DNA of 39,771 nucleotides from Flavobacteriales bacterium (GCA_016705955.1 JADJKO010000016.1:1-39771), one strand, 5' to 3'. Numbered from the stretch's first letter, positions 26,201 through 33,721 are shown. Numbers and translations: made by a program. The notes: generated from the letters alone by a model not told the origin.

Positions 26201-27604
26201 AAGGATCGGGAAGTACACCACGAGGATGATCAGCTGACCGAACACCGCACCACGCATGATGCGACCACTGCTGGCGATCACCTCGCCGTCCATGCTCTGT
26301 TGATCAAGCGTTCTGTTGGCGTGGCGGGCGTGCAATGCGAAGAGCAGACTCTCCACGATGATCACGGCGCCGTCCACCACCAGCCCGAAATCGAGCGCGC
26401 CCATGCTCATCAGGTTGGCACTGATCCCGAACTGCACCATCATGCCCACGGCGAAGAGCATGCTGAGCGGGATCACGCTCGCGACCAGGAGGCCAGCCCG
26501 CCAATTGCCCAGGAGCAGAACAAGCACCAGCACCACGATCAAAGCACCGAGCAAGAGATTCTCGCCGACGGTGGTGATCGTCTTCGAGACAAGCTTGGTG
26601 CGATCCACGAACGGATCGATGTGTACGCCTTCGGGCAGACTCGCTTCCACGCTTTCCATGCGGACCTTCACGGCCTTGGTCACTTCCATCGCATTCGCTT
26701 CCTTCTGCATCAGCACAACGGCACCCACGGTCTCGCCTTCCCCATTGCGCGTCATGGCGCCATAGCGCGGAGCGGAACCGAAGCGCACTTCACCGATGTC
26801 ACGGATCCTGACCGGTGAACCATTCCGTGTGCTGTTGGTAGCTGTGGCGATCACAATGTTCTCGATATCCTTCAGTGAGGTGACCAGACCTTCACCCCGA
26901 ATGAAGTACAGATTAGGCCCCTTCTCGATGTAGCTCCCGCCGGTGTTCTCGTTGTTCGCGGCGAGCGCAGTGTACACGTCGATCAAGGAGAGCCGCATGC
27001 CTTGCAAGCGCGCTGGATCCACGGCCACCTCATACTGTTTCAGGAAGCCACCGAAGCTGCTCACATCCACCACGCCCGGCACACCGAGCACTTGGCGGCG
27101 CACGATCCAATCCTGGATGCTGCGCAGGTCCATGGCGGTGTAATTCCCACGGTGTGCGCTGTCAACTGCCAAGGTGTATTGGTAGATCTCGCCGAGGCCG
27201 GTGGTGGCCGGACTGATGACCGGGGTGCCGAAACCCACTGGAATGTTCGCCTGCGCCAAGGTGATCCGTTCGGCCACCAATTGCCGCGCGACATTCACGG
27301 GAACATGATCCGTGAAGACCACCGTGATCACGGAAAGCCCACTGCGTGAAATGCTGCGCAACTCCACGAGATCCGGGATGTTCTTGAAGGCCTGCTCCAG
27401 CGGAAAGGTGATGAACTGCTCCACTTCCTGCGTGGCGAGGTTCGGCGCAATGGTGTTCACCAGTACCTGGTTGTTGGTCACATCGGGCAGTGCGTCAATG
27501 GGCAGGTGGGTGAAGTTGTATGCTCCCCAGCCGATGAACACAAGCAGACCAAGGCCCGTGATAAGCTTGTTGGTCACGCTGAAATGAATGATGCGATCGA
27601 TCAT
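23279..27604 (-). CDS. czcA: CzcA-type metal RND pump fused to a TolC/CzcC outer-membrane domain
   Basis: The 1441-residue protein combines two components of a tripartite pump. Residues 1 to about 1035 are a full heavy-metal RND permease. TM4 reads DFGLVVDGAVIIVES, with Asp405, Asp411 and Glu418 matching the proton-relay residues of the Zn/Co/Cd subgroup (CzcA) rather than the Cu/Ag type. Residues about 1046-1062 (AIIAVPLMLLASASFAQ) look like a signal peptide with a signal-peptidase site. Residues 1065-1441 are a complete TolC/CzcC-like outer-membrane factor (SITLDQAVQMALRDHPV to RANALFQLRALLGQ). Such fusions are known in Bacteroidota. The internal signal suggests the chain is cut into pump and channel after insertion. 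The gene lies in a block with czcB and downstream of a histidine-rich protein and two-component genes. Confidence 0.93.
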   Translation of the reverse strand: MIDRIIHFSVTNKLITGLGLLVFIGWGAYNFTHLPIDALPDVTNNQVLVNTIAPNLATQEVEQFITFPLEQAFKNIPDLVELRSISRSGLSVITVVFTDHVPVNVARQLVAERITLAQANIPVGFGTPVISPATTGLGEIYQYTLAVDSAHRGNYTAMDLRSIQDWIVRRQVLGVPGVVDVSSFGGFLKQYEVAVDPARLQGMRLSLIDVYTALAANNENTGGSYIEKGPNLYFIRGEGLVTSLKDIENIVIATATNSTRNGSPVRIRDIGEVRFGSAPRYGAMTRNGEGETVGAVVLMQKEANAMEVTKAVKVRMESVEASLPEGVHIDPFVDRTKLVSKTITTVGENLLLGALIVVLVLVLLLGNWRAGLLVASVIPLSMLFAVGMMVQFGISANLMSMGALDFGLVVDGAVIIVESLLFALHARHANRTLDQQSMDGEVIASSGRIMRGAVFGQLIILVVYFPILSLIGVEGKMFRPMAMTVSFAIVGALLLSLTYVPLMSSLFLSKRIANEEGFAERLIHRMQRWYAPRLAKLLHRRVLVIGVAIAMFIAALFTFNRLGGEFIPELDEGDFATNYTIRQGSSLSQTVDVGTQLERILLDNFPEVKEVVSKIGTAEVPTDPMPVESADVIIVLKDPSEWPERMNKEELASRMEEKLSVIPGVNLSFEQPIQMRFNELIAGVKSGIAVKIYGDDLGLLFKKGNEVAALIAKVPGAVDVKVEQVVGMPQLVVKYDRERIAQFGVSIADANRILNTALAGGKAGVVYEGERRYDLVVRLADHRDADVEKVRNIMVPLPNGTQLPLGQLASVAFESAPAQVSRDNGERRIVIEANVRGRDMQSVAEDIQKRIDADLQLPAGYYTEMGGTFKTLQEASARLSIAVPIALLLILIMLYLTFRSLKESLIIFSAIPLAAIGGVFALSLRDLNFSISAGIGFIALFGVAVLNGIVLISYFNRLEQEGETDVVKRILKGTAARLRPVLATAAVASLGFLPMAISTSEGSEVQRPLATVVIGGLISSTLLTLVVLPVLYYMVFTRRKRSNSVTPAIIAVPLMLLASASFAQTPISITLDQAVQMALRDHPVMNAAELSVEQQLALQKTALGLTPLSATYNGGQINSSLNDANLQVVQGFDFPTVIARRSQLLKENTALAESQRALTSAELKQRVSQAYMQLAYGNQLVELLHALDSTYSDFAANAQRKFDVGASGRLERDAATAQRDRIRLEWARAVTNRNQYQAELQRWLGSDTLVSPENTALNTSIQLETNDAMIAQGPLLRYAQQQTEVAQAQWRMDRSQWAPSLQAGGFYQTLDHVSPFWGYQVGLGIPLPGGGQGARTKASRLGTEIATQQLENTQRTVRSAFTQASTQLQQLDQLVKYYETQGEALATSLHTSAQRSYDSGDIDYVAYIQGLDQSYRIRTEHLTALLDRANALFQLRALLGQ

Positions 27605-27704
27605 GTGCGAATACGGGAAAGTGTGAACGGGAAGAATGGTGCGAGGGAAGAATGCGACGCGATGGGTCGCGCAACATGGTACGCTTGCGTGCTACCTCAA
27701 CAAG

Positions 27705-27719
27705 GGACGCTCAGCGTCC
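27705..27719. promoter_or_regulatory. 15-bp dyad between the His-rich gene and czcA
   Basis: GGACGCTCAGCGTCC has 7-bp arms around one central base, just past the stop of the histidine-rich gene and about 100 bp upstream of czcA. It could be a regulator site or, as RNA, a 5-bp stem with a 5-base loop. The role is unknown. Confidence 0.3.
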
Positions 27720-27721
27720 AA

Positions 27722-28105
27722 CTACGCTTTGGGGGGCTGCCATACGTCCCTGCTCAGCAGAAAGGAGTAGGACGCGTCATCGAGCAAGGGCTGCTCGGAT
27801 GGGGTGATCGCCATGTGGATCACGGTAATGCCATTCGGTTCTATCGATCCGATCTGCACCGAATGGGAGGTGCAGTCGTGGTGGCCATGGAAGGGGAGGT
27901 CACCGTGGTCCTCCTGATCCTCTGCTTCGTGGTGTGTTCCTTCGAAATAGTGGTCGGCCAGGAAACAGAAGAAGCCCTCATCGGGCCGCTCTTGGACGTC
28001 TTCGGAATAATGCGAGAAGAGTGCGGGGATCTTGAAGAGCTGGTGCAACTCCGTTACGGAGCACAAGTAGGTGCCGAGTATCAGGATCGCGAGCCAGTGG
28101 CGCAT
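27722..28105 (-). CDS. Histidine-rich small exported protein linked to czc genes
   Basis: The 127-residue protein has an N-terminal membrane or signal segment (RHWLAILILGTYLCSVTELHQL) followed by LFKIPALFSHYSED, a motif common in small Bacteroidota proteins encoded beside cation-efflux pumps. A middle part is rich in His, Glu and Asp (HYFEGTHHEAEDQEDHGDL, PFHGHHDCTSH; about 52-81), then a C-terminal strand region ending SRDVWQPPKA. The His cluster suggests binding of Zn or similar metal in the periplasm, as a buffer or metal donor. Function is inferred, not shown. The ATG at 28105 was chosen because the signal segment starts there and a promoter box lies directly upstream. It precedes czcA by about 117 bp in transcription order. 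Confidence 0.72.
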   Translation of the reverse strand: MRHWLAILILGTYLCSVTELHQLFKIPALFSHYSEDVQERPDEGFFCFLADHYFEGTHHEAEDQEDHGDLPFHGHHDCTSHSVQIGSIEPNGITVIHMAITPSEQPLLDDASYSFLLSRDVWQPPKA

Positions 28106-28111
28106 CGGGTT

Positions 28112-28119
28112 CAAAGATA
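28112..28119 (-). promoter_or_regulatory. Bacteroidota-type -7 box for the His-rich/czc unit
   Basis: On the minus strand the bases read TATCTTTG, an exact TAnnTTTG match, 6 bases before the ATG at 28105. No clear -33 TTG is visible. Its place just downstream of a strong hairpin suggests that czc transcription can start separately from the two-component genes. Confidence 0.5.
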
Positions 28120-28150
28120 GCCGGGGGTGTTGCTCGTGCCGGATCCACAT

Positions 28151-28178
28151 ACGGGCCGGAGCCGAAGCTCCGACCCGT
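28151..28178 (-). terminator. 12-bp hairpin with UUCG loop between PepSY and czc units
   Basis: On the minus strand ACGGGTCGGAGC pairs with GCTCCGGCCCGT (one U-G wobble, otherwise complete) around a TTCG loop, a very stable tetraloop. It lies 14 bp past the PepSY-like gene stop. No T-run follows it, so it may pause or terminate weakly, or protect the upstream mRNA end, rather than act as a standard intrinsic terminator. Confidence 0.5.
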
Positions 28179-28192
28179 CGGGATACCAAACC

Positions 28193-28675
28193 TTAATCGT
28201 TGTCATCGTCCTCACCAGGGGAATCCTTGTCCTCCTCCTCAACCTTGGTCTTCATCACTTTCCCATCCGCGTTGAACAGAACCTCTATTTCGGTTTCACC
28301 CTTCTCCAGATCCACTTCATAGAAAGTTCCATCGGCGCGTTCCACTTGTTCCGCACCTTCCACTTTGTGATCGGCGTAGTTGGTGGCGATCGCCTTCTTC
28401 ACCGTTTCGGGCAGTGCGTCGGTCTTGATCTTGTGCTCGGTCTCCATCCACTTTCCTTCTGCGGTGAACACGGCTGAGTACTTCATGCCGCCCATCTTGA
28501 ACCCGGCCTCGTATTCGGTCTTGCTTTCCATTTCCCAAGCGGTGCCTTCAGCCTTTGGGAATTGTTCAGCGAAGGCGGCCTTCACGGCCTCGGGTACCAC
28601 GATCGTGGCGGGTTTCTGGGCGCAAGCGCTCGCGGTGACCGCGAGTGCCAGCAGGGTGGGGATCAGGTTCTTCAT
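28193..28675 (-). CDS. PepSY-like (BLIP-fold) periplasmic lipoprotein
   Basis: The 160-residue protein has a signal ending TASAC, with Cys18 a possible lipidation site. Two PepSY-like repeats follow: VPEAVKAAFAEQFPKAEGTAWEME with YSAVFTAEGKWMETE, then LPETVKKAIATNYADHKVEG with YEVDLEKGETEIEVLFNADGKVMK. The C-terminus is very acidic (EEEDKDSPGEDDDND). PepSY-like proteins of this kind are often encoded beside two-component systems in Bacteroidota and may modulate the sensor, though that is not proven. Here it follows the histidine kinase by 61 bp. CAAAGTA at 28698-28704 (TACTTTG on the minus strand) may be its own promoter. Confidence 0.85.
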   Translation of the reverse strand: MKNLIPTLLALAVTASACAQKPATIVVPEAVKAAFAEQFPKAEGTAWEMESKTEYEAGFKMGGMKYSAVFTAEGKWMETEHKIKTDALPETVKKAIATNYADHKVEGAEQVERADGTFYEVDLEKGETEIEVLFNADGKVMKTKVEEEDKDSPGEDDDND

Positions 28676-28736
28676 GGTCTTTTTGATCTGTCGGCTACAA
28701 AGTAGTGGGAGGATCCTGTGCGGAATCTGAACGCAT

Positions 28737-29990
28737 TCACTGATGAGATCGGATCACCACGGTATGCGTGCCGCCAGCATCGGTGTATTGGAGTTCCAAC
28801 CCGGCCTGGTCACATACCTCCTTCACCATGGAAAGTCCGAGGCCTGCCCCGCTGCTGGAGGGATCGCCTTTGGCGAATCGGTCGAACAGGCTTTCCGGAT
28901 CCACTTCCAACACCGGCCCGCTATTGGTGATCACCAACGCGGTCTCACTGATCCGGATGTTCAGGTGGCCGCCCTGAAGGTTGTGCTGCACGGCGTTCCG
29001 CAACAGGTTCGCGGCGATCAGTTCGGCCAATGCGGGATGCATCCGGATGCGGCATCGATGGTCGCGCTTTAGCTGCACGTGCAGCTGTTGTTGTGCGATG
29101 AGGTCGTCCAGGGCCTGCAGTTGATCCGTGAACAATGCGGCCCAATCCACTTCGGCCGGGGCGAATTCCTGATTGCCGATGCGGGCCAACAACAACATAT
29201 TCGCAACTGTGCGCCCCATGCGTTCCCTGGCCCGGTAGAGCATGTCGATGAGTTCCGCCTCCTCACGGCCAAGCCCCGGATGTTGGATCAGTTCATCCAA
29301 TTTCCCCTGCATGATCGCCAAGGGTGTTTGCAACTCATGTGCGGCTTGTTCGCTGAATCTTTTCTGCGCAATGAAGTCCGTGCGCATCTTCTTCATCATG
29401 GCATCCAAGCGATCGTTCATCATCCGGAATTCATCCACGTTGGTGGTGGCGAACGGTGGTGGCCCGGGTCCGTCCACTTGGAAGCGTTGCGTGGCGGCGA
29501 GGGTGCTATGGAAAGGTTCCCAGAGTCGCCTGTTCATCCAACGGTTCAATGCGATGGAGCCAAGGAACAGAAGGAGCAACATGGCTCCCATGGTCATGGC
29601 GATCGCCTCGATCAGATCCTCGAATTCCACCGTGGCACGGCCCAGTGTGAGGACCCCCGGTCGACCATCCGCCATTTGGATCGGGAAGCGGCCGATGCGC
29701 CATGGTAGGTCCTCCTCATCGATACTGTTGTAGATCAACGTGTCCGAGAATTGCGCTTCGCTCAAGCTCCCCGGAGCGATGGAAAGCGATTGGTCAGGCG
29801 CTGAGTTCGGCATGATCCCCAGCCCCTGCCTTGATCGATCCTGTACGACCGCAGCGTGGTGGTACAACTGTTCATCGACCTCCTCGTTCACGATGTGTTG
29901 CACGGCATAGTAGCCGATGGCCGTGCCGATGAGCACCAGTGGCACGGCGAGCAGCAATTGGTAACGGGCGGTATGTTGCAGCAACTTCAT
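28737..29990 (-). CDS. Sensor histidine kinase
   Basis: The 417-residue membrane kinase has TM1 (about 11-33), a short periplasmic domain (about 35-125) and TM2 (about 128-148). A HAM-like linker is followed by a dimerisation domain with the phospho-acceptor His218 in FSEQAAHELQTPLAIMQGKL. The ATPase domain has the N box (ANLLRNAVQHN) and G boxes (SSSGAGLGLSMVKEV). It autophosphorylates and passes phosphate to the response regulator encoded upstream, with which it overlaps by 4 bp. The position next to the czc genes suggests metal sensing. The signal is not visible in the short periplasmic part, which has few His or Cys residues. Confidence 0.93.
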   Translation of the reverse strand: MKLLQHTARYQLLLAVPLVLIGTAIGYYAVQHIVNEEVDEQLYHHAAVVQDRSRQGLGIMPNSAPDQSLSIAPGSLSEAQFSDTLIYNSIDEEDLPWRIGRFPIQMADGRPGVLTLGRATVEFEDLIEAIAMTMGAMLLLLFLGSIALNRWMNRRLWEPFHSTLAATQRFQVDGPGPPPFATTNVDEFRMMNDRLDAMMKKMRTDFIAQKRFSEQAAHELQTPLAIMQGKLDELIQHPGLGREEAELIDMLYRARERMGRTVANMLLLARIGNQEFAPAEVDWAALFTDQLQALDDLIAQQQLHVQLKRDHRCRIRMHPALAELIAANLLRNAVQHNLQGGHLNIRISETALVITNSGPVLEVDPESLFDRFAKGDPSSSGAGLGLSMVKEVCDQAGLELQYTDAGGTHTVVIRSHQ

Positions 29991-30667
29991 GATCCCGTGC
30001 TCAACCGGTAGCCGATGCCGTACACCGTCTTTATCCGATCGTGCCAGCCGCGCTCGGTGAGTTTCTTCCGCAGGTTCTTCACATGCGTGTACAGGAAGTC
30101 GTGGTGATCCATGGCTTCCGCGTGATCACCCCAGACATGTTCCACGATCGCACTGCGCGAGAGGACGCGATCCCGATTCGCAACGAGGAAAAGAAGCAGG
30201 TCGAACTGCGTGCCGGTGAGATCCACGTGCGCGCCATTCACTTCAACCACGCGATCCTCCGGGATGATCCGCAACTCGTCCAACTCGATGGCCTTGTTCC
30301 CTTTGAACCGCTTGCGGCGATCCAATGCGTGTAGCCTCGCCACCAGCTCCGGCAGATGAAAGGGTTTCGCGAGGTAATCGTCGGCACCCAATTCCAAGCC
30401 TTTCACCTTGTCGTCCAAAGCGCCCTTCGCAGAAATGATGATGATGCCCGTGGTGGGCTGTTCACTGCGTAGGCTCTTTACGATATCCAGCCCGTTTCCC
30501 CTCGGCATGGTGATGTCCACCAACACGACGTCGTAGCCATTCACACTGATCTTGTCCATGGCCGAAAGGAAGTCATTGGCCGTTTCCACCACGTTGCCTT
30601 CGTTGCGCAGGTACGTGCTGATCGATCGCAGCAATTCCGGCTCATCCTCCACGACCAGGACTTTCAT
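29987..30667 (-). CDS. OmpR-family response regulator
   Basis: The 226-residue regulator has a receiver domain with the acidic pocket VVEDEPELL, phospho-acceptor Asp51 in VLVDITMPRGNGL, and Lys101 in DDYLAKPF. The C-terminal winged-helix DNA-binding domain includes LTGTQFDLLLFLVANRDRVLSRSAIVEHVWG and ends VKTVYGIGYRLS. It is the first gene of the metal-response block and probably controls the PepSY, His-rich and czc genes. A TAGCTTTCG sequence (minus strand, 30671-30679) ends 3 bases before its ATG and resembles the -7 box. Its ATGA overlap with the kinase ensures balanced production. Confidence 0.94.
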   Translation of the reverse strand: MKVLVVEDEPELLRSISTYLRNEGNVVETANDFLSAMDKISVNGYDVVLVDITMPRGNGLDIVKSLRSEQPTTGIIIISAKGALDDKVKGLELGADDYLAKPFHLPELVARLHALDRRKRFKGNKAIELDELRIIPEDRVVEVNGAHVDLTGTQFDLLLFLVANRDRVLSRSAIVEHVWGDHAEAMDHHDFLYTHVKNLRKKLTERGWHDRIKTVYGIGYRLSTGS

Positions 30668-30855
30668 GTGCGAAAGCTATGTCGGCGATCTGCGCCCTCC
30701 GAATAGGGCCGGCGGCCGGTTCGACGATTGAACTTGAGAGTCTGTGGGCAAAGGTGACCTTGTCATTGCCCCGCTGTCCCGTTGACGTTCTGAACCGGAA
30801 CTGCCATGGGTTGTGAAGTGACCGACCGATCGGTGGCGCGTTGTAGGTGTGCAAC

Positions 30856-30863
30856 TACATTTG
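30856..30863 (+). promoter_or_regulatory. Bacteroidota-type -7 box for a small exported protein
   Basis: TACATTTG matches TAnnTTTG exactly and lies 12 bases before the ATG at 30876. This box favours that ATG over an in-frame GTG at 30849, which would lie upstream of the transcription start. Confidence 0.5.
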
Positions 30864-30875
30864 CGACCCTCCGGA

Positions 30876-31166
30876 ATGCAACCCGTCCTTCGTTTCCTCA
30901 CCGTTCTCCTGCTGTTGGCCTTCGTCAGGTTCGCGGTGACGCCTCCATCGGCGAACACCGGCTTTGCCGAGGAGCAATTACAGGAGCATGGTCCGTTGAA
31001 GGGTGCGGTGAAAACGGTGGCGGCGGCAGATCCTGCTAGCGCCTACTCGCGCCATTTGCGTAGCCGATGGGAGCACGACCGGGCGCACTACGGCCCACGT
31101 TTCACGGAAGCCGCATTGGCTGAAGGCGCGGATATGGACGTGCCGGTGCAACCGCCCAAAGCCTGA
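30876..31166 (+). CDS. Small exported protein of unknown function
   Basis: The frame encodes 96 residues. Residues 1-20 (MQPVLRFLTVLLLLAFVRFA) form a hydrophobic signal or membrane segment. The rest is hydrophilic, with HGPLKGAVKTVAAADP, SRHLRSRWEHDRAHYGPRF and an acidic, proline-rich tail (GADMDVPVQPPKA). I do not recognise a family. Support for coding is the signal-like start, a consensus promoter box directly upstream and GC-biased codons. It stands alone between the divergent two-component genes and the SulP gene, which it precedes by 200 bp. Confidence 0.5.
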   Translation: MQPVLRFLTVLLLLAFVRFAVTPPSANTGFAEEQLQEHGPLKGAVKTVAAADPASAYSRHLRSRWEHDRAHYGPRFTEAALAEGADMDVPVQPPKA

Positions 31167-31366
31167 TCGGGCGTTAGCGCCATTCCTGCCTTCCACGCGG
31201 GAGATCCCCGCTGCCCGGCGCACGTTGTCAATTGTACTTTCATTTTCCATTGACCGATGCATGCATGCCAATGTGCTTCTGATCCTCGTGACCGACAAGA
31301 TCCGGTTCATCAAGGCCGGGTTCACCTTGGTGGTTCGCGGGTGCGGTCAGTGAACAAATTCATCCA
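31167..31366. other. Intergenic leader before the SulP gene
   Basis: These 200 bp hold no recognised gene. A 30-codon frame (31261-31353, starting MHANVLLILVTDKIRF) is open but has no supporting features. TACTTTCA (31235-31242) resembles the -7 box and may serve the SulP gene about 125 bp downstream. A short ATGCATGC run lies at 31257-31268. Confidence 0.3.
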
Positions 31367-33025
31367 ATGAGATCCCTATTCAAATTCGACCTTTCCAACA
31401 TTCGCGGCGACGTCTTCGGTGGCATCACTGCGGGCATCGTTGCGCTGCCGCTCGCACTCGCCTTCGGCGTGCAAAGCGGGCTTGGCGCGGCCGCAGGGAT
31501 CTACGGCGCCATGGCCCTCGGCTTCTTCGCCGCATGGTTCGGGGGAACGCCGAGCCAAGTGAGCGGACCCACAGGCCCCATGACCGTGGTGAGCGCGGGT
31601 GTGGCGATCAATGTGATCGCGGCCGCAGGTGGCTTGGCGGAAGGCATGGGTGCCATCCTGCTCACCTTCATGATCGCCGGTGCCCTGCAGATCGTCATGG
31701 GCATCGCCAAGGTGGGCAAGTACATCCGCTATGTGCCGTACCCGGTCATCTCCGGCTTCATGACCGGCATCGGCCTGATCATCATCCTGCTTCAGGTATT
31801 TCCGATGCTGGGCTACAAGTCGCCGGCCGCCATCATCGATGTGTTCCTGGACATCCACGCACCGTTGAGCGCGATCAACTACCACGCACTGCTCCTCGCC
31901 GGACTCACGTACGCGATCATCATGCTCTTTCCGAGGATCACGAAGAAGATCCCCAGTACGCTGATCGCCCTCGTGGCTGTCACGGGACTTGCCATTGCGA
32001 TGGCCTGGGATGTTCCACATATCGGCCTGATCCCGGAGGGTCTTCCGAAACTGCACCTCGTAGGGATCTTCAACATCGAAGCGCATCTGTGGAGCACGAT
32101 CATCAGCGATGCCATCGCGCTGGCCATGTTGGGTGCGATCGATTCCCTGCTCACTTCACTTATTGCGGACAGCATGACGCGCACGCGGCACAACAGCGAA
32201 CGCGAACTCGTCGGCCAGGGGATCGGGAATATGATCGCGGCGGCGATCGGTGGTCTTCCCGGCGCCGGTGCCACCATGCGTACGGTCGTGAACATCAACT
32301 CCGGCGGCAAGACGAGATTGAGCGGTATGGTGCATGGCCTGTTATTGTTGACGGTGCTCCTCGGCCTTGGTCGCTTCGCCCAATACATCCCGCTCAGCGT
32401 GCTGGCCGGGATCCTGATCTCCGTCGGGCTCGGCATCATGGACATTCGAGGCATCAAGCAATTGCGTCACGTGCCGCGATCGGATGCGTTCGTTCTGGTG
32501 TTGGTGCTCCTCTTCACCGTCTTCTTCGACTTGATCCAAGCCGTTGCCCTTGGTCTTGCGCTGGCTTCCTTGCTTTTCATGAAGCGCATGGGCGATGAAT
32601 CGAAGGACAGAAGTCGATCGGTCAAGCTGAACGATTTCCTGAAGACACCGCGGTTCGATGAGCTTGAGTTCCTGGAGTTGATGCGTGACAAGGTGATCGT
32701 GAAGGACCTGCACGGCCCGATCCATTTCGGCTTCACCAGTTCGCTGCAGGACATGGCCGCCGAACTTCCCAAGGTGCCCTATGTGGTGATCCGGATGAAG
32801 GATGTACCGTTCATCGACCAGAGCGGCTTGAACACCTTGATCGAACTGATCGATGACCTACAGGTGATCGGAACCGAGGTCTTCATCACGGACCTTCAAC
32901 GGCAACCCGCGCGCGTCCTCGGTGAATCCGGTATCGCCCCCGGCCGGGTCCCGGTTTCCAATGTCCTACCGAACTTCGGCACCCTGCTCCCGCTCCTCCA
33001 GGAACGGGAGGCCACCGCGAACTGA
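31367..33025 (+). CDS. SulP-family anion transporter with STAS domain
   Basis: The 552-residue membrane protein starts with FDLSNIRGDVFGGITAGIVALPLALAFG and contains VSGPTGPMTVV, the SulP signature region, then about 12-14 hydrophobic segments. The C-terminal about 120 residues form a STAS domain (LHGPIHFGFTSSL, VPFIDQSGLNTLIELIDDL). SulP proteins move sulfate, bicarbonate or other anions. The carbonic anhydrase gene starting 34 bp downstream argues for bicarbonate (BicA-like role), but sulfate cannot be excluded from sequence alone. It is likely co-transcribed with the anhydrase. Confidence 0.92.
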   Translation: MRSLFKFDLSNIRGDVFGGITAGIVALPLALAFGVQSGLGAAAGIYGAMALGFFAAWFGGTPSQVSGPTGPMTVVSAGVAINVIAAAGGLAEGMGAILLTFMIAGALQIVMGIAKVGKYIRYVPYPVISGFMTGIGLIIILLQVFPMLGYKSPAAIIDVFLDIHAPLSAINYHALLLAGLTYAIIMLFPRITKKIPSTLIALVAVTGLAIAMAWDVPHIGLIPEGLPKLHLVGIFNIEAHLWSTIISDAIALAMLGAIDSLLTSLIADSMTRTRHNSERELVGQGIGNMIAAAIGGLPGAGATMRTVVNINSGGKTRLSGMVHGLLLLTVLLGLGRFAQYIPLSVLAGILISVGLGIMDIRGIKQLRHVPRSDAFVLVLVLLFTVFFDLIQAVALGLALASLLFMKRMGDESKDRSRSVKLNDFLKTPRFDELEFLELMRDKVIVKDLHGPIHFGFTSSLQDMAAELPKVPYVVIRMKDVPFIDQSGLNTLIELIDDLQVIGTEVFITDLQRQPARVLGESGIAPGRVPVSNVLPNFGTLLPLLQEREATAN

Positions 33026-33059
33026 TCCCACTCCCATCCTCACCAAAGTCCGGATACCC

Positions 33060-33704
33060 ATGACCGAAGAACGATCCGATCTGCACCATATCCTGCTCGC
33101 AAGGAACAAGGAGTGGAGTGAGCAGATGCTCCGGGAGAACCCTGCGATGTTCACCGAGCTGGCGAAACACCAGACGCCTTTCTTTCTTTGGATCGGGTGC
33201 AGCGACAGCCGGGTGCCACCGAACCAGATCACGGGTACCGTGCCCGGTGATATGTTCATCCACCGCAACATCGCCAACATGGTGGTGCATACCGACATGA
33301 ACATGTTGAGCGTGTTGGACTTCGGGGTGAACGTGCTGAATATCGATCACATCATCATCTGCGGGCATTACGGCTGCGGAGGCGTGAAAGCCGCCATGGG
33401 CCCGGAGTTCGATGGGGCGGCAGCCAACTGGGTGCGTGAGATCCGCGATGTATCCCGGATCCACCATGATGAACTGGCCGCGATCACGGATGATCAAGCG
33501 CGCTATGACCGGCTGGTGGAATTGAACGTGGCCGAGCAGGCCTACGACCTGAGCCGCACGTCCGTCCTGCGCGACGCATGGGCCAGCGGACGCAAGATGC
33601 AGGTGCATGGTTGGGTCTATGGCCTGCACAACGGCCTGATCAAGGATCTGGGCGTCACCCGGACCGAGTATGGTGACGAGGCGGGCGCAGTGCCGCTTCG
33701 CTGA
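33060..33704 (+). CDS. Beta-class carbonic anhydrase
   Basis: The 214-residue enzyme interconverts CO2 and bicarbonate. The zinc ligands are Cys47, His103 and Cys106, in WIGCSDSRVPP and GHYGCGGVK; the Asp49-Arg51 dyad is present in CSDSR. Length and motif order fit a cytosolic beta enzyme with no signal peptide. The ATG at 33060 was chosen because the family's N-terminal helix (LHHILLARNKEWSEQM) starts there; the frame is open further upstream but overlaps the SulP gene. Together with the SulP transporter it would convert imported bicarbonate, or trap CO2, for carboxylation reactions or pH balance. Confidence 0.95.
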   Translation: MTEERSDLHHILLARNKEWSEQMLRENPAMFTELAKHQTPFFLWIGCSDSRVPPNQITGTVPGDMFIHRNIANMVVHTDMNMLSVLDFGVNVLNIDHIIICGHYGCGGVKAAMGPEFDGAAANWVREIRDVSRIHHDELAAITDDQARYDRLVELNVAEQAYDLSRTSVLRDAWASGRKMQVHGWVYGLHNGLIKDLGVTRTEYGDEAGAVPLR

Positions 33705-33721
33705 TCACCGCCGGGTTCCCT

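Noticed and set aside
31261..31353. 30-codon open frame before the SulP gene
   Set aside because: Too short, with no ribosome site or family resemblance; recorded only as part of the leader.
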